A DNA stretch of 64,000 bases, from NCBI RefSeq assembly GCF_021130785.1, contig NC_060213.1, forward strand, positions 133,562,001 to 133,626,000, in the 5' to 3' direction. Origin of the DNA: Homalodisca vitripennis (Eukaryota > Arthropoda > Insecta > Hemiptera > Cicadellidae). Below the pieces are notes generated by a model. The model saw only the letters and a program-made list of their open reading frames with translations. It had not been told where the DNA came from and searched no databases. The position numbers and the translations under genes were made by a program. The number at the start of each line of letters is the position of its first letter. The stretch's first letter is position 1. Of the stretch, positions 34,819-46,190 are shown one piece after another.

Positions 34819-34819
<1 letters not shown>

Positions 34820-34942
34820 AATCTAGCATCAAATCATCAAATATATATAGTATATATATGCACTGTCGTTTGTGTTATGAATTATTAACAAATATTTAAA
34901 AGGACATAACTTTTTACAATCATCCTCGTAGACACATCAAAG

Positions 34943-35164
34943 TTGAGTAGGGAGAAACGTATGCAGTTTCTAAACTTAAGAGAAACATTGTTAAACATGA
35001 TTGGTTTCACTGATGGCCAGGCTAATTCTGATCGGTATTTTCCCACTCATCACAAGAACTTGTACAGCACAGGAAAAGAAGTGAAAGGGAACTACACTAT
35101 TATAACAGTGAAGCACTGTCAAAGCTGTTTGAAAAGATGTGATTGGATTCGAATGCATGTTTGA
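34943..35164 (+). CDS. Unrecognised 73-residue ORF, possible exon or transposon fragment
   Basis: Codons have a more balanced third position than the surroundings, and the product (about 73 residues; the first ATG codon is at 34961) ends with a cysteine cluster, KHCQSCLKRCDW, plus a final histidine. An acceptor-like sequence, TTACAATCATCCTCGTAG, precedes it at about 34914-34931 with the frame open through. It may be the last exon of a gene or a transposase fragment. I recognise no family. Confidence 0.25.
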   Translation: MSREKRMQFLNLRETLLNMIGFTDGQANSDRYFPTHHKNLYSTGKEVKGNYTIITVKHCQSCLKRCDWIRMHV

Positions 35165-35959
35165 CCATACCTTATTTTTTATTTTATTTGTATTTAAAAT
35201 CTCTTTCTTAATCTTTAAATCTTTTTGAATAGTAATTTTTGTTTGTTTAATGTAAATTTCGTCACTATGTTCACAGTTAATTATGTAAATCCCACGTTAA
35301 TTTTCATTTCATAGCAAAATGCTATACTGTTTTTATACTTGTTATTAGGGTAATAATTCATAGTAAATAACTAAATTTGGCTTTGTATTCGAGCATAAAT
35401 ACACAACGTGAATGAATTCCTCTTAAATGTCCAAGAAACGAGCTATTGTAAAGATAAGTTCATAAATCAGGACACAGACAAGAAATATAATGCTTTTTAG
35501 AACTAGAAAGAAACTATAAAAATTTAGACAACAACACGAGAAGACAAACTCATTAAATTGAGTTTCGCTGTGTACTAAACATTGCTGGTAATGGTGAACA
35601 TGGAACCACATTCGTTTTGTCTAGACCTTTTATTTCTGTGTAATCACAAACTTTGCACACACTTACTGTTACTTGTCAAAACCCGTTGAGCTCTATGCTG
35701 TTGAAGTTATTTCACAATAACAATTAATTTTCACTATGTATTCAAGTTAGTGCTAATTAGTTTAAAGTAAGATGAAGTTTGATACAACATCAAAGTTAGA
35801 ACTAGGATAGTCAGTAACTTATCTTATATTCACAGTTCAGCTCTCTCCGATCTAATTAACGTTTAACCACTGATAACGTAGCTATAGTTGGGAGAGTTTA
35901 TTCAATGTGCATGTCGAGTTTAGTTACAGTTCACATTACTCTTCGAGCAGCGTCTGGAA
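35165..35959. other. AT-rich intergenic, no gene seen
   Basis: Nothing recognised. Confidence 0.5.
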
Positions 35960-36150
35960 TATGTGTCTGGAGATATGTTGGAATGATATATAGAGTTCAT
36001 TATAAGCGACTACGTTGCCGACAGTTTTGGGTCTCTTCAGACGAACATGACTCCAGATTCATGGAGTCAAGTCTGCGACACGGTCAGATATCAGAAGCTA
36101 TTACTGGGAGGAAGGTGAACTGGAGCTATACTTAACATTCGCATTCTCAC
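35960..36150 (+). repeat. Dispersed repeat C, copy
   Basis: Blocks GGGTCTCTTCAGACGAACAT and GGAAGGTGAACTGGAGCTAT match copies near 31250 and 59215. A + strand frame across it (35905-36135) is not taken as a gene. Confidence 0.55.
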
Positions 36151-36893
36151 TGATCTAATAATTCTATGATTTTAGGCATATGCCATCTCATGAAGTGGAA
36201 ATTGATATCTTCAAGATATCTTTGATACTTTTTTGATTTATATTTAAAAAAAAAATTCTTTCCTGAAAGTCGCTAGGGAGATGAGTTTTCGTTTGTTCCT
36301 GAGTCTAAATAATAAAGGCAGAGCATTTTTGCTAGCTTCAAACACGATTTATAAAACTGAGCGAAAAAAACATTTCTTTTTATAAAACAAAACTCAATTA
36401 TTATTGAAGTAGATGCTATCTTCCGTGATAATTTTACAGAATAACGGTGTTAGCAAAGAAGGAAAGAGATAAGAGGTAACCAGTGAACACCGAAATTGTA
36501 CCTGTTGTCAATAAAGCAAGGAATACGCAAAAAACATTAATCAGATACTTAGTTTATACTTATTTCTTATTTATTGTATTAAGTTTGTATTTATTTATTA
36601 AGGATATTACTTCTTGTTTTTGTTGATGCACACCAATTTGTATAATCTATTGTACGTATACTTTACGTCTACGCACTTATATATGTAATGGCATTACAGT
36701 TTAAATCAATCAATCAATAAAACTAGTCCATTATTTGTTTAATGGAATATAATTTGAAATTTGTAAATACCTACTAAATAATCCAAATAAATGTCCAAGT
36801 GTTCCGTGAGAGGTTGGCTCAACTTGAAGAAATGATAGTAGTTACAAATACTTACATGAACAGAATATATTTTATCTTGCTTCGTTTAGTGTG
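36151..36893. other. Intergenic with a LINE-like 3' tail
   Basis: AT-rich. ATCAATCAATCAATAAAA near 36706-36722 is a short tandem tail like those ending insect LINEs; no RT coding is seen upstream. Confidence 0.4.
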
Positions 36894-37160
36894 TATGTTT
36901 TTTTGCTATTTGAACAATTTTAAGCCCTTATTCCGTTGAGATTAGTGTTTCGTGACGTTTGCAGAGTTGTAAAATATTCGTTTTGTAATATGTCGTAACT
37001 CTTTCACTTAGTAAACATCTAGCCATTATGTTTTTTTTGCTATTTGAACAATTTTAAGCGCTTATTCCGTTGAGATTAGTATTTCGTGACGTTTGCAGAG
37101 TTGTAAAATATTCGTTTTGTAATATGTCGTAACTCTTGCACTTAGTAAACATCTAGCCAT
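36894..37160. repeat. Recent tandem duplication, two copies of about 133 bp
   Basis: 36894-37026 and 37027-37160 are almost identical, differing at a handful of positions (for example TAAGCCCTT against TAAGCGCTT, TTTCACTTAG against TTGCACTTAG). No gene content. Confidence 0.95.
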
Positions 37161-37790
37161 ATATGTTTTTTAATTTTTTTAATCACTTCTTAAAAACGAC
37201 TACTACAAATAATTTAAATATGATGTTTACTATAACGGAAATTTGGTATTTAAGTATTTTTATTTCTTACGGATAGAATTATACTCTTAAATACAAGTGA
37301 AAAGTATATGACTGTTTTTAACATCAAGAATAGCTGTTTTGAAATTATAATATAACTTTTCTATCCATAGCGTAATTAATTCTTACTGACAACCAACATC
37401 TAAAATAAACGTAACTCTGCTATGCATCAAATAATTTGAACATATAAGGCTATATTTATTATTACATTTACAACATTACATAACGCTGCAAACATGATTT
37501 TTTTAATAACGGTTTTTAAAATTTTTGACTTTGAAGACCTTACAAAATTTTGCTATTTTGAAACTGAGAGTGATTTTATTTATTGATTTGTGTTCTATGT
37601 ATATTCAATTAACTTAACTAATTACTAAGTTTTACAGTTAAAGTGTAATATGTGAGAGGTGCCATATTATTATATTATTTAATGGTCTCTATTTACCGTT
37701 TCATACACATACCTAGTAAGCCATGTTTTTGACATATAAAGTTGATATCTGTAACTGCGTCTGTTGTAACTAAAGGACATATTTTTTACA
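37161..37790. other. AT-rich intergenic, no gene seen
   Basis: Nothing recognised. Confidence 0.5.
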
Positions 37791-37794
37791 GACG

Positions 37795-38165
37795 ACCTGT
37801 GGTTTAAAAGGATAGTATAATTTCGGAGATTTGCACGGATAATGTTGCTGAATGTATAATGAAACGGTTCGAGAGTTGAAATCCATCCCCTTCTTCAGGT
37901 GAGGAGATAAATAGTAGAAGACAAAAGTATCCTACTGGTATGACGTGTGACAGTGCTCTTGCCTTTCCGTGATCGTGAATTTTACTCGAGACTCACATCC
38001 TGTGCAGTGGCAATGCCTAGACTCATTTTCTTCTGGCTGGACTCCAAGCAATTTTTGGGTTTAACCCCTTTTGTTTCTCTTACCCATCCTTTATTTTTAA
38101 TTTACTAATTATCTTCGTACCTGAAGAAGAGAATAGATTTATCTCTTAAAAACGTTGAGTCTTTG
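37795..38165. repeat. Fold-back repeat related to Penelope-type tails, copy 1
   Basis: Left CCCCTTCTTCAGGTGAGG near 37888-37905 and right ACCTGAAGAAGAGAATAG near 38119-38136 form inverted arms. Between them lies GGACTCCAAGC..TTTT, also present in the copy at 44105-44525. The arm motif is the one found at the 3' ends of the two Penelope copies. Confidence 0.6.
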
Positions 38166-40424
38166 GCTAAGTGTCTAATAATAAATTATATTTAGATATT
38201 AGGAAATAATAAATAAGTATATGTGTTTATATAAATACCACGATAAATAAATATCTGAAGAATTCACTGTACAAATAAAGTATTTGATACCAGGGAAAAC
38301 AAAGAGAAGAAATAAATAGCTGTTTGTACAGGACCGATATGAGCTCTGGGGATGTCCAGCTACAAGTCACGTACAAAGGGGAAAAATGTTATTCTTCACA
38401 AAAACTAGCAGCGAGTTATTTACATCCTTTATCTTGTAAAAGTGGTTCATTGGAGGTACACAACGACATAACAATATAAAAGTTATTTTCTTTCGTCAAT
38501 TCATTACATTACTGTTCTGATGTTTTAAAACTATTCTCTTTGGATTAATGGTATCATTTTATACTTTTTAAAACATATAAGAATGAGTGAAAGCAAGAAA
38601 GAAGAAAATGATCGCCGTAAATATGTTTAGGGGCAATTTTTTACGTCACACAGAGGTACGTGAACGTCATGTTGTTGGCAGGAGATTTCTGTGGGTATAA
38701 TTATCTTCTTGCTGTACTTACAGAAGCTCATATAAATGGTTGTCTCAGAATTAAAAATTAAATACACGAGAGACTTTATGCACTTGGATAGCTCGAAATA
38801 AGATACACTTGTCATAATCAATTAGTTTACTCTTTTATTTCCCTTAACGCTATATTTATAAGCTCAGGATCAAAATCTCAATTAAAAACTTAGAGCACAA
38901 ACATGATTTCATTGTAATATGAATATAACTCAAAGATAATGGTAACTAATGAAAAAGCTTAACCTTTTATTATAACTAATATTGACGAATAGGAGTGCGT
39001 GTTTGTGATTAGAAGGTAAATAGACTTCAACCTGCCAAATCGTGAACATTTAAATCGGAGATTTCATACAACCTGTTTAAATCACTTGAGTCCTTACAGT
39101 AAATGTTTTAAACATAAATGGGATAGCATTAAAAATAGTAAATGGATTTTAGCTTTAAAAACACACTCTAAATTATAGATTTCCGTTATTCTATGACTCA
39201 AGATGAAGATGCTTCAATCCGTTTTTTCTTTACATTTTCAATAATAATGGCTATTTTGTCTCTCAGTTCCACAATAATGATTTGTAGATGATTATTTTGT
39301 TGAACTTATTGACCATTATTCAAAAGGACTGACATGAAATGCTGCTTGAAGGTTTGGGAGTTTAATTGTCCAAACTGCTGAGTTGTCGGCCGAGCTGAAA
39401 GTCCTAATGTGATTATCCGCTTGAAGAAACTTTGACGTCTGTCTACCCCCTCGTCAATCACACCCCCCACAAACTCTGCCTATCTCAATAGCAAGCATTT
39501 ATCCATGACTGGATCTGAAACTGAGTTAAACGTGTTGTTTTGTTCACGGTTTACGAACTCTGCGTGTTTTTTTTTCATATTTTTATCGCAATATTAGTTT
39601 AGAGTTGTACCGTTTCAGCACATAACACTTGAAGATCTGTGGCTCTAACGTTATATTTCATAAATAATATATTCAATTAAATTGGTTAGTCACGCCCTTT
39701 ATGAAAACGTACGAGTTTGACAACTTTCAAAAGATCACAATGAATAAAGTATATTTTTTTTAATACAGTATATGTTGTATTTTATTAAAGTTATCAACGT
39801 TCAACTTAAGTTTACATCCTATCTGCCAGTAAGATTTTATATATTTATAATTGATTATTGACATAAAACGAATTTAAACTCATAAATCATTCGTTGAACT
39901 ATCAATATAGACTGCACTACTACAATAAATAAAAATTTAGTGAAACATATAATGCCTACGGTGTTTTATGATACAACATAATACACAACCAAATCTTTTG
40001 CAATATCGAGTTACAGGTAGTGTAAAATTCACTGGCGGGCCGGTGTTTAAAAGGTTCGGAATCCCATTAACTGAGATTTCATCAGAAGCAATTGTTTACA
40101 CAAGAAGAGTGCGGGACCGTTTCTTTGCACAGTATACAGAGGGTATGTGTCTCTTAAATGTACGTATATACTTACATACATTTATGTGTGCTCTTAAGTA
40201 TACGGAAATACTTTAGTGAAAAATATTCAGTATTAGCAATTTTGTACAAAATTTTGACTATAGTACCGAAAAATGCCATGTTGATTATTTTTGTTATAAT
40301 AGTTAACCTATGATTGAACAGTTTCATTTCTGAATGTTGATATGTAAGTTTACACGATATCTCGAGAATGAAAAGACTTATATATTTACATTATTTATAC
40401 ATTTTTATATTGTTCTTATGAGTA
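38166..40424. other. AT-rich intergenic, no gene seen
   Basis: 2.3 kb. A GC-richer segment at 39360-39500 contains GTCGGCCGAGCTGAAAGTCC and a C-rich run, but nothing that identifies it. Short frames at 38627-38821 and 39968-40216 show no family pattern. Confidence 0.45.
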
Positions 40425-40565
40425 GCCACGATGGAAAAAAATTCGAAGAATAAGTGAAATTGTAAACAAACTAAGAACAATCATATGACATTTTAATAGG
40501 TGACATAGTAACAATGTAGCATCATAAAATGAGCTGTACACCTCAGCAAAATCCTTGTTGCATTT
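40425..40565 (+). repeat. Dispersed repeat A, right-part copy
   Basis: CAATCATATGACATTTTAAT and neighbouring blocks match the 3' half of repeat A. Confidence 0.55.
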
Positions 40566-40639
40566 TAAGCTAAGTTTTGTACGCCAGTGGCGTTTTAACT
40601 TATTATCCGAACGTTCACAAAAATTTCTCAAATTAACTG

Positions 40640-40920
40640 CAAAACAAACTCCCGTATAAGAGACGCTGTGTCTGACAAGTCTGTATGATGACGTATTACT
40701 TCACTCTTGTTTCCAAGACATTTGTCTTTCTCACCATTATTCTTCCAACAATGTATTTGTCACAATAACAGTTAAACTTCGTGACATTGCGTTCTTTATC
40801 CAACGAGGCAAACGTATTGTATTTTGTGTTAAATGTGTTCTGTTCTTTTACTCGAATTATCATTATATGGTTAACATGTTACTAGTGGTCCAGTAAGTAA
40901 ATTGTAACCGATTACGTTAT
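40640..40920 (+). repeat. Dispersed repeat B, copy 2
   Basis: Partner of 29510-29800 in the same orientation. It lies between two repeat A copies, so A and B may be parts of one larger element. Confidence 0.7.
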
Positions 40921-41074
40921 TTATTTTCAGGTAGGGGAAGAGATACACGAAAATACAATATAGTTATTTGTTATCTTATCTATGAAAATGTGTCGATTTG
41001 CTCATTCAATTTTCATTTGTTGAGCCTTATTCAAGCCAAAAATGTTATTTATGTACAGCTATCTGCATGTCTGT

Positions 41075-41390
41075 CTTCTCTCTGTCCTTATAAAATGTCC
41101 AAAATTAATCTATAGTCCTTATATACTTGATATCTTGCTTGAAACTTTACGTCTCTAACGGTAACACCAAGTTCGACGATGATGCACGTCACTTTATGGG
41201 ATTTTGGCTAATCGTTATCGTTAATATTGGCCTAATCAGTAACCGTGATGAAAGTAGAAAATCGTAGAATAAAGAAATTTGTAAAGAATCTGAGTGCAAT
41301 CATAGAGCATTTTAACATGTTACATAGTAAAATATCAAATTATAGACTTCAAATTTGCAATCTCAGTGAAACCTGTTAATGTGACACTTC
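41075..41390 (+). repeat. Dispersed repeat A, copy
   Basis: Carries AGTTCGACGATGATGCACGT, then CAGTAACCGTGATGAAAGTA, TAAAGAAATTTGTAAAGAAT and GAGTGCAATCATAGAGCATT in the standard order. Confidence 0.75.
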
Positions 41391-41698
41391 TTAAGTGTAA
41401 TCTTACTATATATTAACACAAAAATATAAAAATATTTCTTTTTACGATTTGAAGTAAGAGTCAATTTATATTATATATGTAACAAAAACAATTCTTTACA
41501 TAAAATTAGTTATTATCGATTAATAGTTTAAAAGAATAACACCATTTCAGACATTTGCTATCGATATATGTTGCAAAATGTTTAACAATGCATTGTGAGA
41601 AATTGTGAAGTGTTTATCCACTTCCTCGGGAGTAATCATTTTAATACTTAACACATACGTATACATGTACTTAAAATCTAAAACGTGCCGAAATGGAT

Positions 41699-41970
41699 TG
41701 TCGGTCTCAGTCGCTTTATCTGTCTGCTTATCCACATGATACATCGAACACGTCAACTGACCTGCAGACTGGAAATTGTGCATGAAACTTTTTTATATAT
41801 AAATAATACTGCGTTCGATGATGGTGCATGTCGTTTAAGGAATATTTTTACATTGGTTTTATCGGAAACCATGATGGCATCGGAAAGAAGCAGAACAAAT
41901 AAAATTGTAAACTAATTCAACAAACCCGTAAGAAATTTAGACATATGACGTATTTCCACATGCAGCCTAA
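41699..41970 (+). repeat. Dispersed repeat A, diverged copy
   Basis: GCGTTCGATGATGGTGCATG and CGGAAACCATGATGGCATCG match the family, with many differences. Matching sequence continues weakly to about 42090. Confidence 0.65.
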
Positions 41971-42869
41971 CTATCCCAAAACATTTTTGGATGAATGACT
42001 TTTTGTCTTTCAGTCCAGAGAGCATCTTGAGACTGAAATGAACTATTGATTTGAAATTTTGCACGCAATCTCAGAAATGCCTGTACGATACGTGGTGTGC
42101 CGTACTTCTACCTTGTAAGAGAGAATGCTCGTCTGAAAATCACCTCAGGAAATAGGATGAATTCATTTGATTTAATTTCTTGAAACTTTAAGTGGTATAC
42201 TTGTTATCCATTTTGTAAAACATAAAACGAGGGCAAATGTCCAAAATCTTATAAACCCACACAAAACAGTTTGTCGTGGTTGCAAATGGAAATATATTCA
42301 TATAGAGAAAAGTTAGAAGTTAATATTATACATTTTATACGGGTTGCATTATTTACTAATACTAGTACGAATTTCATTGTTTCGCTGATACACGACAATT
42401 TAATGATTATCAAAATACGATATCACAAACGATACCTGTGTTATCGTTTGTCAAAAAGTTATTTATCGTTTATTAAAAGTTATTAGTGAATTAAAAGCGT
42501 ATCAATTCACAGCCACCAAAACTAGCGTGGTAGGCGATTGATTCCTTTTTCAGTATCTTTCTTATCTATAAATCTTTTAAGAGCTCGGGTAAAGTACCTA
42601 TAGGATTACTACGGCAGTCGAGGTGTTAGCAATATATTATATTGTGATTATATAGCAATATATAGATAAAAGATTGGTATTGTAGTACAATTGATTGACT
42701 GCTGTCTGACAGGAAATTGGGTGAATAACTCAAACTGAACAAACTTGTCAGACAGTGTTGAATATCGAATGTTTGTTGATTCAATTTCTTTGCTGACAGA
42801 AACATTTTAGCAATTTCTGTGATATTGCAAACGGCAGAGTGACATCGAAGCCTGTAACTCGAAGGGCAG
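41971..42869. other. Intergenic, no gene seen
   Basis: AT-rich. GACAGGAAATTGGGTGAATA and a second GTCAGACAGTG phrase near 42705-42760 form no clear element. Confidence 0.4.
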
Positions 42870-43200
42870 GGAAAATTCCATTTCTATCTGACGAACTGAC
42901 CCATAGACTTAAAGCTATGCACAAGGCTTCATTTCTATTTAAAACACGACGAGTTCGAGGGTAGTGAACGAAACGCAATTAATTAGATTTGGCTGAGCTT
43001 TAGTGAAAACTTTTATGGGTAACCATGATGAAAATGGGAAAATTGCTGAATAAAGAAATTGGTAAAATATCGAGGCGACCGAATGACATTTCAACATCTG
43101 ACATGTTAACACTTTTAGCTATGGACTTGAAACTTGTCTCGCAACCTGAGCAAAGCTTGTTACATATTCTATGACGTCACAGGCCATGTTATACGGGTAG
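42870..43200 (+). repeat. Dispersed repeat A, copy
   Basis: GGTAACCATGATGAAAATGG, AATAAAGAAATTGGTAAAAT and GACATTTCAACATCTGACAT mark the family. A TATGACGTCAC motif lies near 43168. Confidence 0.7.
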
Positions 43201-44100
43201 TCCTGACAGTTGTCGGGCTAATTTCACTAATGAAAACCTTTATACTCGGCCTACACTGTTTTTGTGTCTTATTGTTTACATTTAAAAACCTGCTATCGTT
43301 CTCTATATAATCATATGTATTCCACAAGAAACAGAGATACACTCATCATTCATTACCGTCTTCAAGAGGTCCATGTCATATTTTGGTTCCAAAATATTCA
43401 ATTCTTTGGCACATGGTTTGAAGACTTCTTCAATTGAGGTATGTTAAAAAAAAGTCTAGCAGTACTTCATAAAACACGCGTTTTATCCCGTATACAAACT
43501 GTTGAAAGAAACACTTTAAGGTAACGATTGTTTTTACGGTAATTAACAATTATTATATTAGGTAATTGTATTTAAAAATAAATTCATATTATATTATTTA
43601 TTAATAGTTCTGATAGTTCATAGCGCAAAACTACTTAATAAGTATGATAATATGCATGTATGTATGTCTTTGAGCAATAAACAATTAACATTTAACGATT
43701 AACATACTGTTACATATTGTCATTATTTGTTGCAGTTTTGCTAAGGAACTAGCTTTCTAACTTTTCTTTCTGATATAAGTATATGTTCTTGCAGTTTTTT
43801 CTATATACCATTTTAAAACCACTATTAATGATCTCATTTCATTCAAAAAGCATACAGAAGAAACAGCATACTCGTATTTATATTATTTATCATTATATCA
43901 GGTCATTCTGAAGTAAGTGATCAATTCTATAAAAGACATTAATCTTCTCAGTGAAAGTGGTGTCATAGTATACCCTCTCAGCCTTTAAGTGAGTAATAAA
44001 GCATGTTGCATGATGATGTGCTGCAATGAATGTGTTTTTTTAACGGACTTGTTATTAGACATTTCAATTACTAGAAAAATTGTTTGTTTGAAGTTTTTTA
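43201..44100. other. AT-rich intergenic, no gene seen
   Basis: Nothing recognised. Confidence 0.5.
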
Positions 44101-44104
44101 TTCA

Positions 44105-44525
44105 CGATGGAAGTTTTGAAGGATATTAGGATTTCGGAAATTTGGCACAGTTTTATTCTATGTATAACACAACGTTTTGAGGGTTGAAAAATAGACTCTT
44201 CATCAGTTTGGGAAGACAGAATATAACAGTTAGAACGTGCGACAATGGAATGGCACTAATTAATATAGATAATGGAAAAAAGGAACAAAACTGATAGGAA
44301 TAAAATACAATGGAAGGCGCTAGTACGCCTCTGTTAATTTTCTCATCTCTGGACTCCAAGTGGTTTTGAGTATGTTTAATCCCTTTTCGTCCCTTTTTCC
44401 TTCTTTTTATAGTTCGGCAGTCCATTACTGCACGTTCTAACTTGTGTGTACTAATTGCCTTCTCACCTGACGAAGACTACATATTTCAATATTCTTAAAA
44501 CGTTGTGGTATACAACTTGTATACA
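44105..44525. repeat. Fold-back repeat related to Penelope-type tails, copy 2
   Basis: Arms AACACAACGTTTTGAGGG (from 44167) and, reversed, ACCACAACGTTTTAAGAA (44509 leftwards) are inverted copies about 40 bp long. Each inner end carries the TTC(A/G)TCAG motif. The interior shares CTGGACTCCAAG with 37795-38165. Confidence 0.65.
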
Positions 44526-45590
44526 ATTATATATTATATACAATTTGTAGCATATGACAATGGCACACGTCAGAAATCCTGTAACTGCAACAAACTCTAA
44601 AGAGAAAAAAGTCATGTAATTGTGATCAGGAAAATTATATAACTATGATTTTCACTTTACAGAATACTGTAAAGTCATGATATAAATGCATTATGCTCTG
44701 AGTATATCAAAGTTGTCGGTTCACCGAGTAACTGTGGCTAAGTAATATTTCATGTTTAGGACATTCTTACACGTCCACAGACTTGATGGGACAACTACTT
44801 TAGGGTTACGAAAATTCTTTTTAACACAACTCCACCTTTGGATTGGTCATTTGTGTCTAAGTTAAGTATTAACGAATCTTGGAAAGTAATATTGTCTTTA
44901 ATAAAAATAATAATTGTTACATAGTATATGTCTAAATTTGCTAAAATACTATTATTACTGTAGATAACGTCTCGTGCCATAAAAATAAAAACTATAAAGA
45001 AAATTAATGTTTTAATATTGTTATACATTAATACTTCTTTATGAACCGAGATATACTAAAAATAAATTATAACAGTAATTTTTTTATTTATTTTTTTTTC
45101 AAGAATAATTTTGATATCCGGTTAAAGTGTATCTATTAACGTCTTATAAGAAATTACTTTAAGTTGAGCGATAAGGAAAGAGGCGAGCGAGAGCCAGTTC
45201 ATTGTTAATTGACGATAAGTGATAGCGATAAGGGTCTCGGAACGCGTCAACAATAACCCCCCCCCCTCCCAAAACCCCTGATCGATCTATAACAGTCAGA
45301 CAAGTTGCCTCGGCACTTCATTCCGTCCTAAGGGGGTGCGTGGTAGGTCTTAATAGTAAGACAGGATATCCAATAGAGACGTAGAATCTGCTGGGATATA
45401 ACTTTTGTAGGTGGATAACCACTCTGTTATAGTTACCTAACCTAGCCTTTACGTGTAAAAGTGAAATTAACAGATTGCTTCCTGACAGGTTGTGGGTGGT
45501 CTGACCGCACAAGTCGCGCCAGAGGTTTACTCACGATTAGGTTGTCATTAGGTCCACTCGCAGCTGTAAACGAATATCCGTTTAGCAATA
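44526..45590. other. Intergenic, no gene seen
   Basis: AT-rich up to about 45160. The part at 45170-45560 is GC-richer, with GATAAG/CGATAA motifs and a C run near 45260, but no clear promoter or exon. Confidence 0.4.
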
Positions 45591-45599
45591 ATTATATAT

Positions 45600-46190
45600 A
45601 TATATATATGAGTAAATAAATAACTAGACAAAAAATAACAGACAATAAATTTATTAGTAACAAATGCAAATATAATAAACAATGGTTTGCATCTAATGAT
45701 AATAAAGAGGGGGGAAAAGTCAGGACTGGCATAGAAGCAAATTGCTCAATCCAGACATGGTAAACTGATTTGTTTGATCATCTTCTGAATTTATGTAAGC
45801 TGTCGTAATGAAATTTAACCAATCCTGAAATGGAATTGCCAAGACTCGTTGGACAAGAAAGTAGGCTGTTTTTAATATAAACTGTGGGTAACTTTTGATA
45901 TAAATTTTGCAGTAGATCTTAACCCACGTATATGAAAATTGATGAGCTGCAAAAATTCAGGGCAGTTAAAAATTCCAAAAACCAATTTAAATAGAAATAG
46001 GGCATATGTTGTATCTTGATAAGATCTCCATACAGCACTGCCATATTCTAGGACAAATCGTGGAGACAACCCACTCTTCTCTACTCTAGAAATGAGACCA
46101 ACAACTCTACTAGGTCTATCACAGATATCATTCACGTGTAGTTGACAAGTCAAAGTAGAAGTGAGATGGATACCTTGTCTCCAAAACTCG
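45600..46190 (-). pseudogene. LINE reverse transcriptase C-terminal fragment
   Basis: The - strand from about 46180 reads STLTCQLHVNDICDRPSRVV and GLISRVEKSG, then LSPRFVLEYGSAVWRSYQDT, a segment after the RT catalytic core (L-E-Y-G-S-x-V-W is diagnostic). It continues as FGIFNCPEFLQLINFHIRGL and, after a frame change, SCPTSLGNSISGLVKFHYDS. The fragment keeps only the thumb and C-terminal region, so the copy is 5'-truncated. It is distinct from the LINEs at 361 and 20871. Confidence 0.75.
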
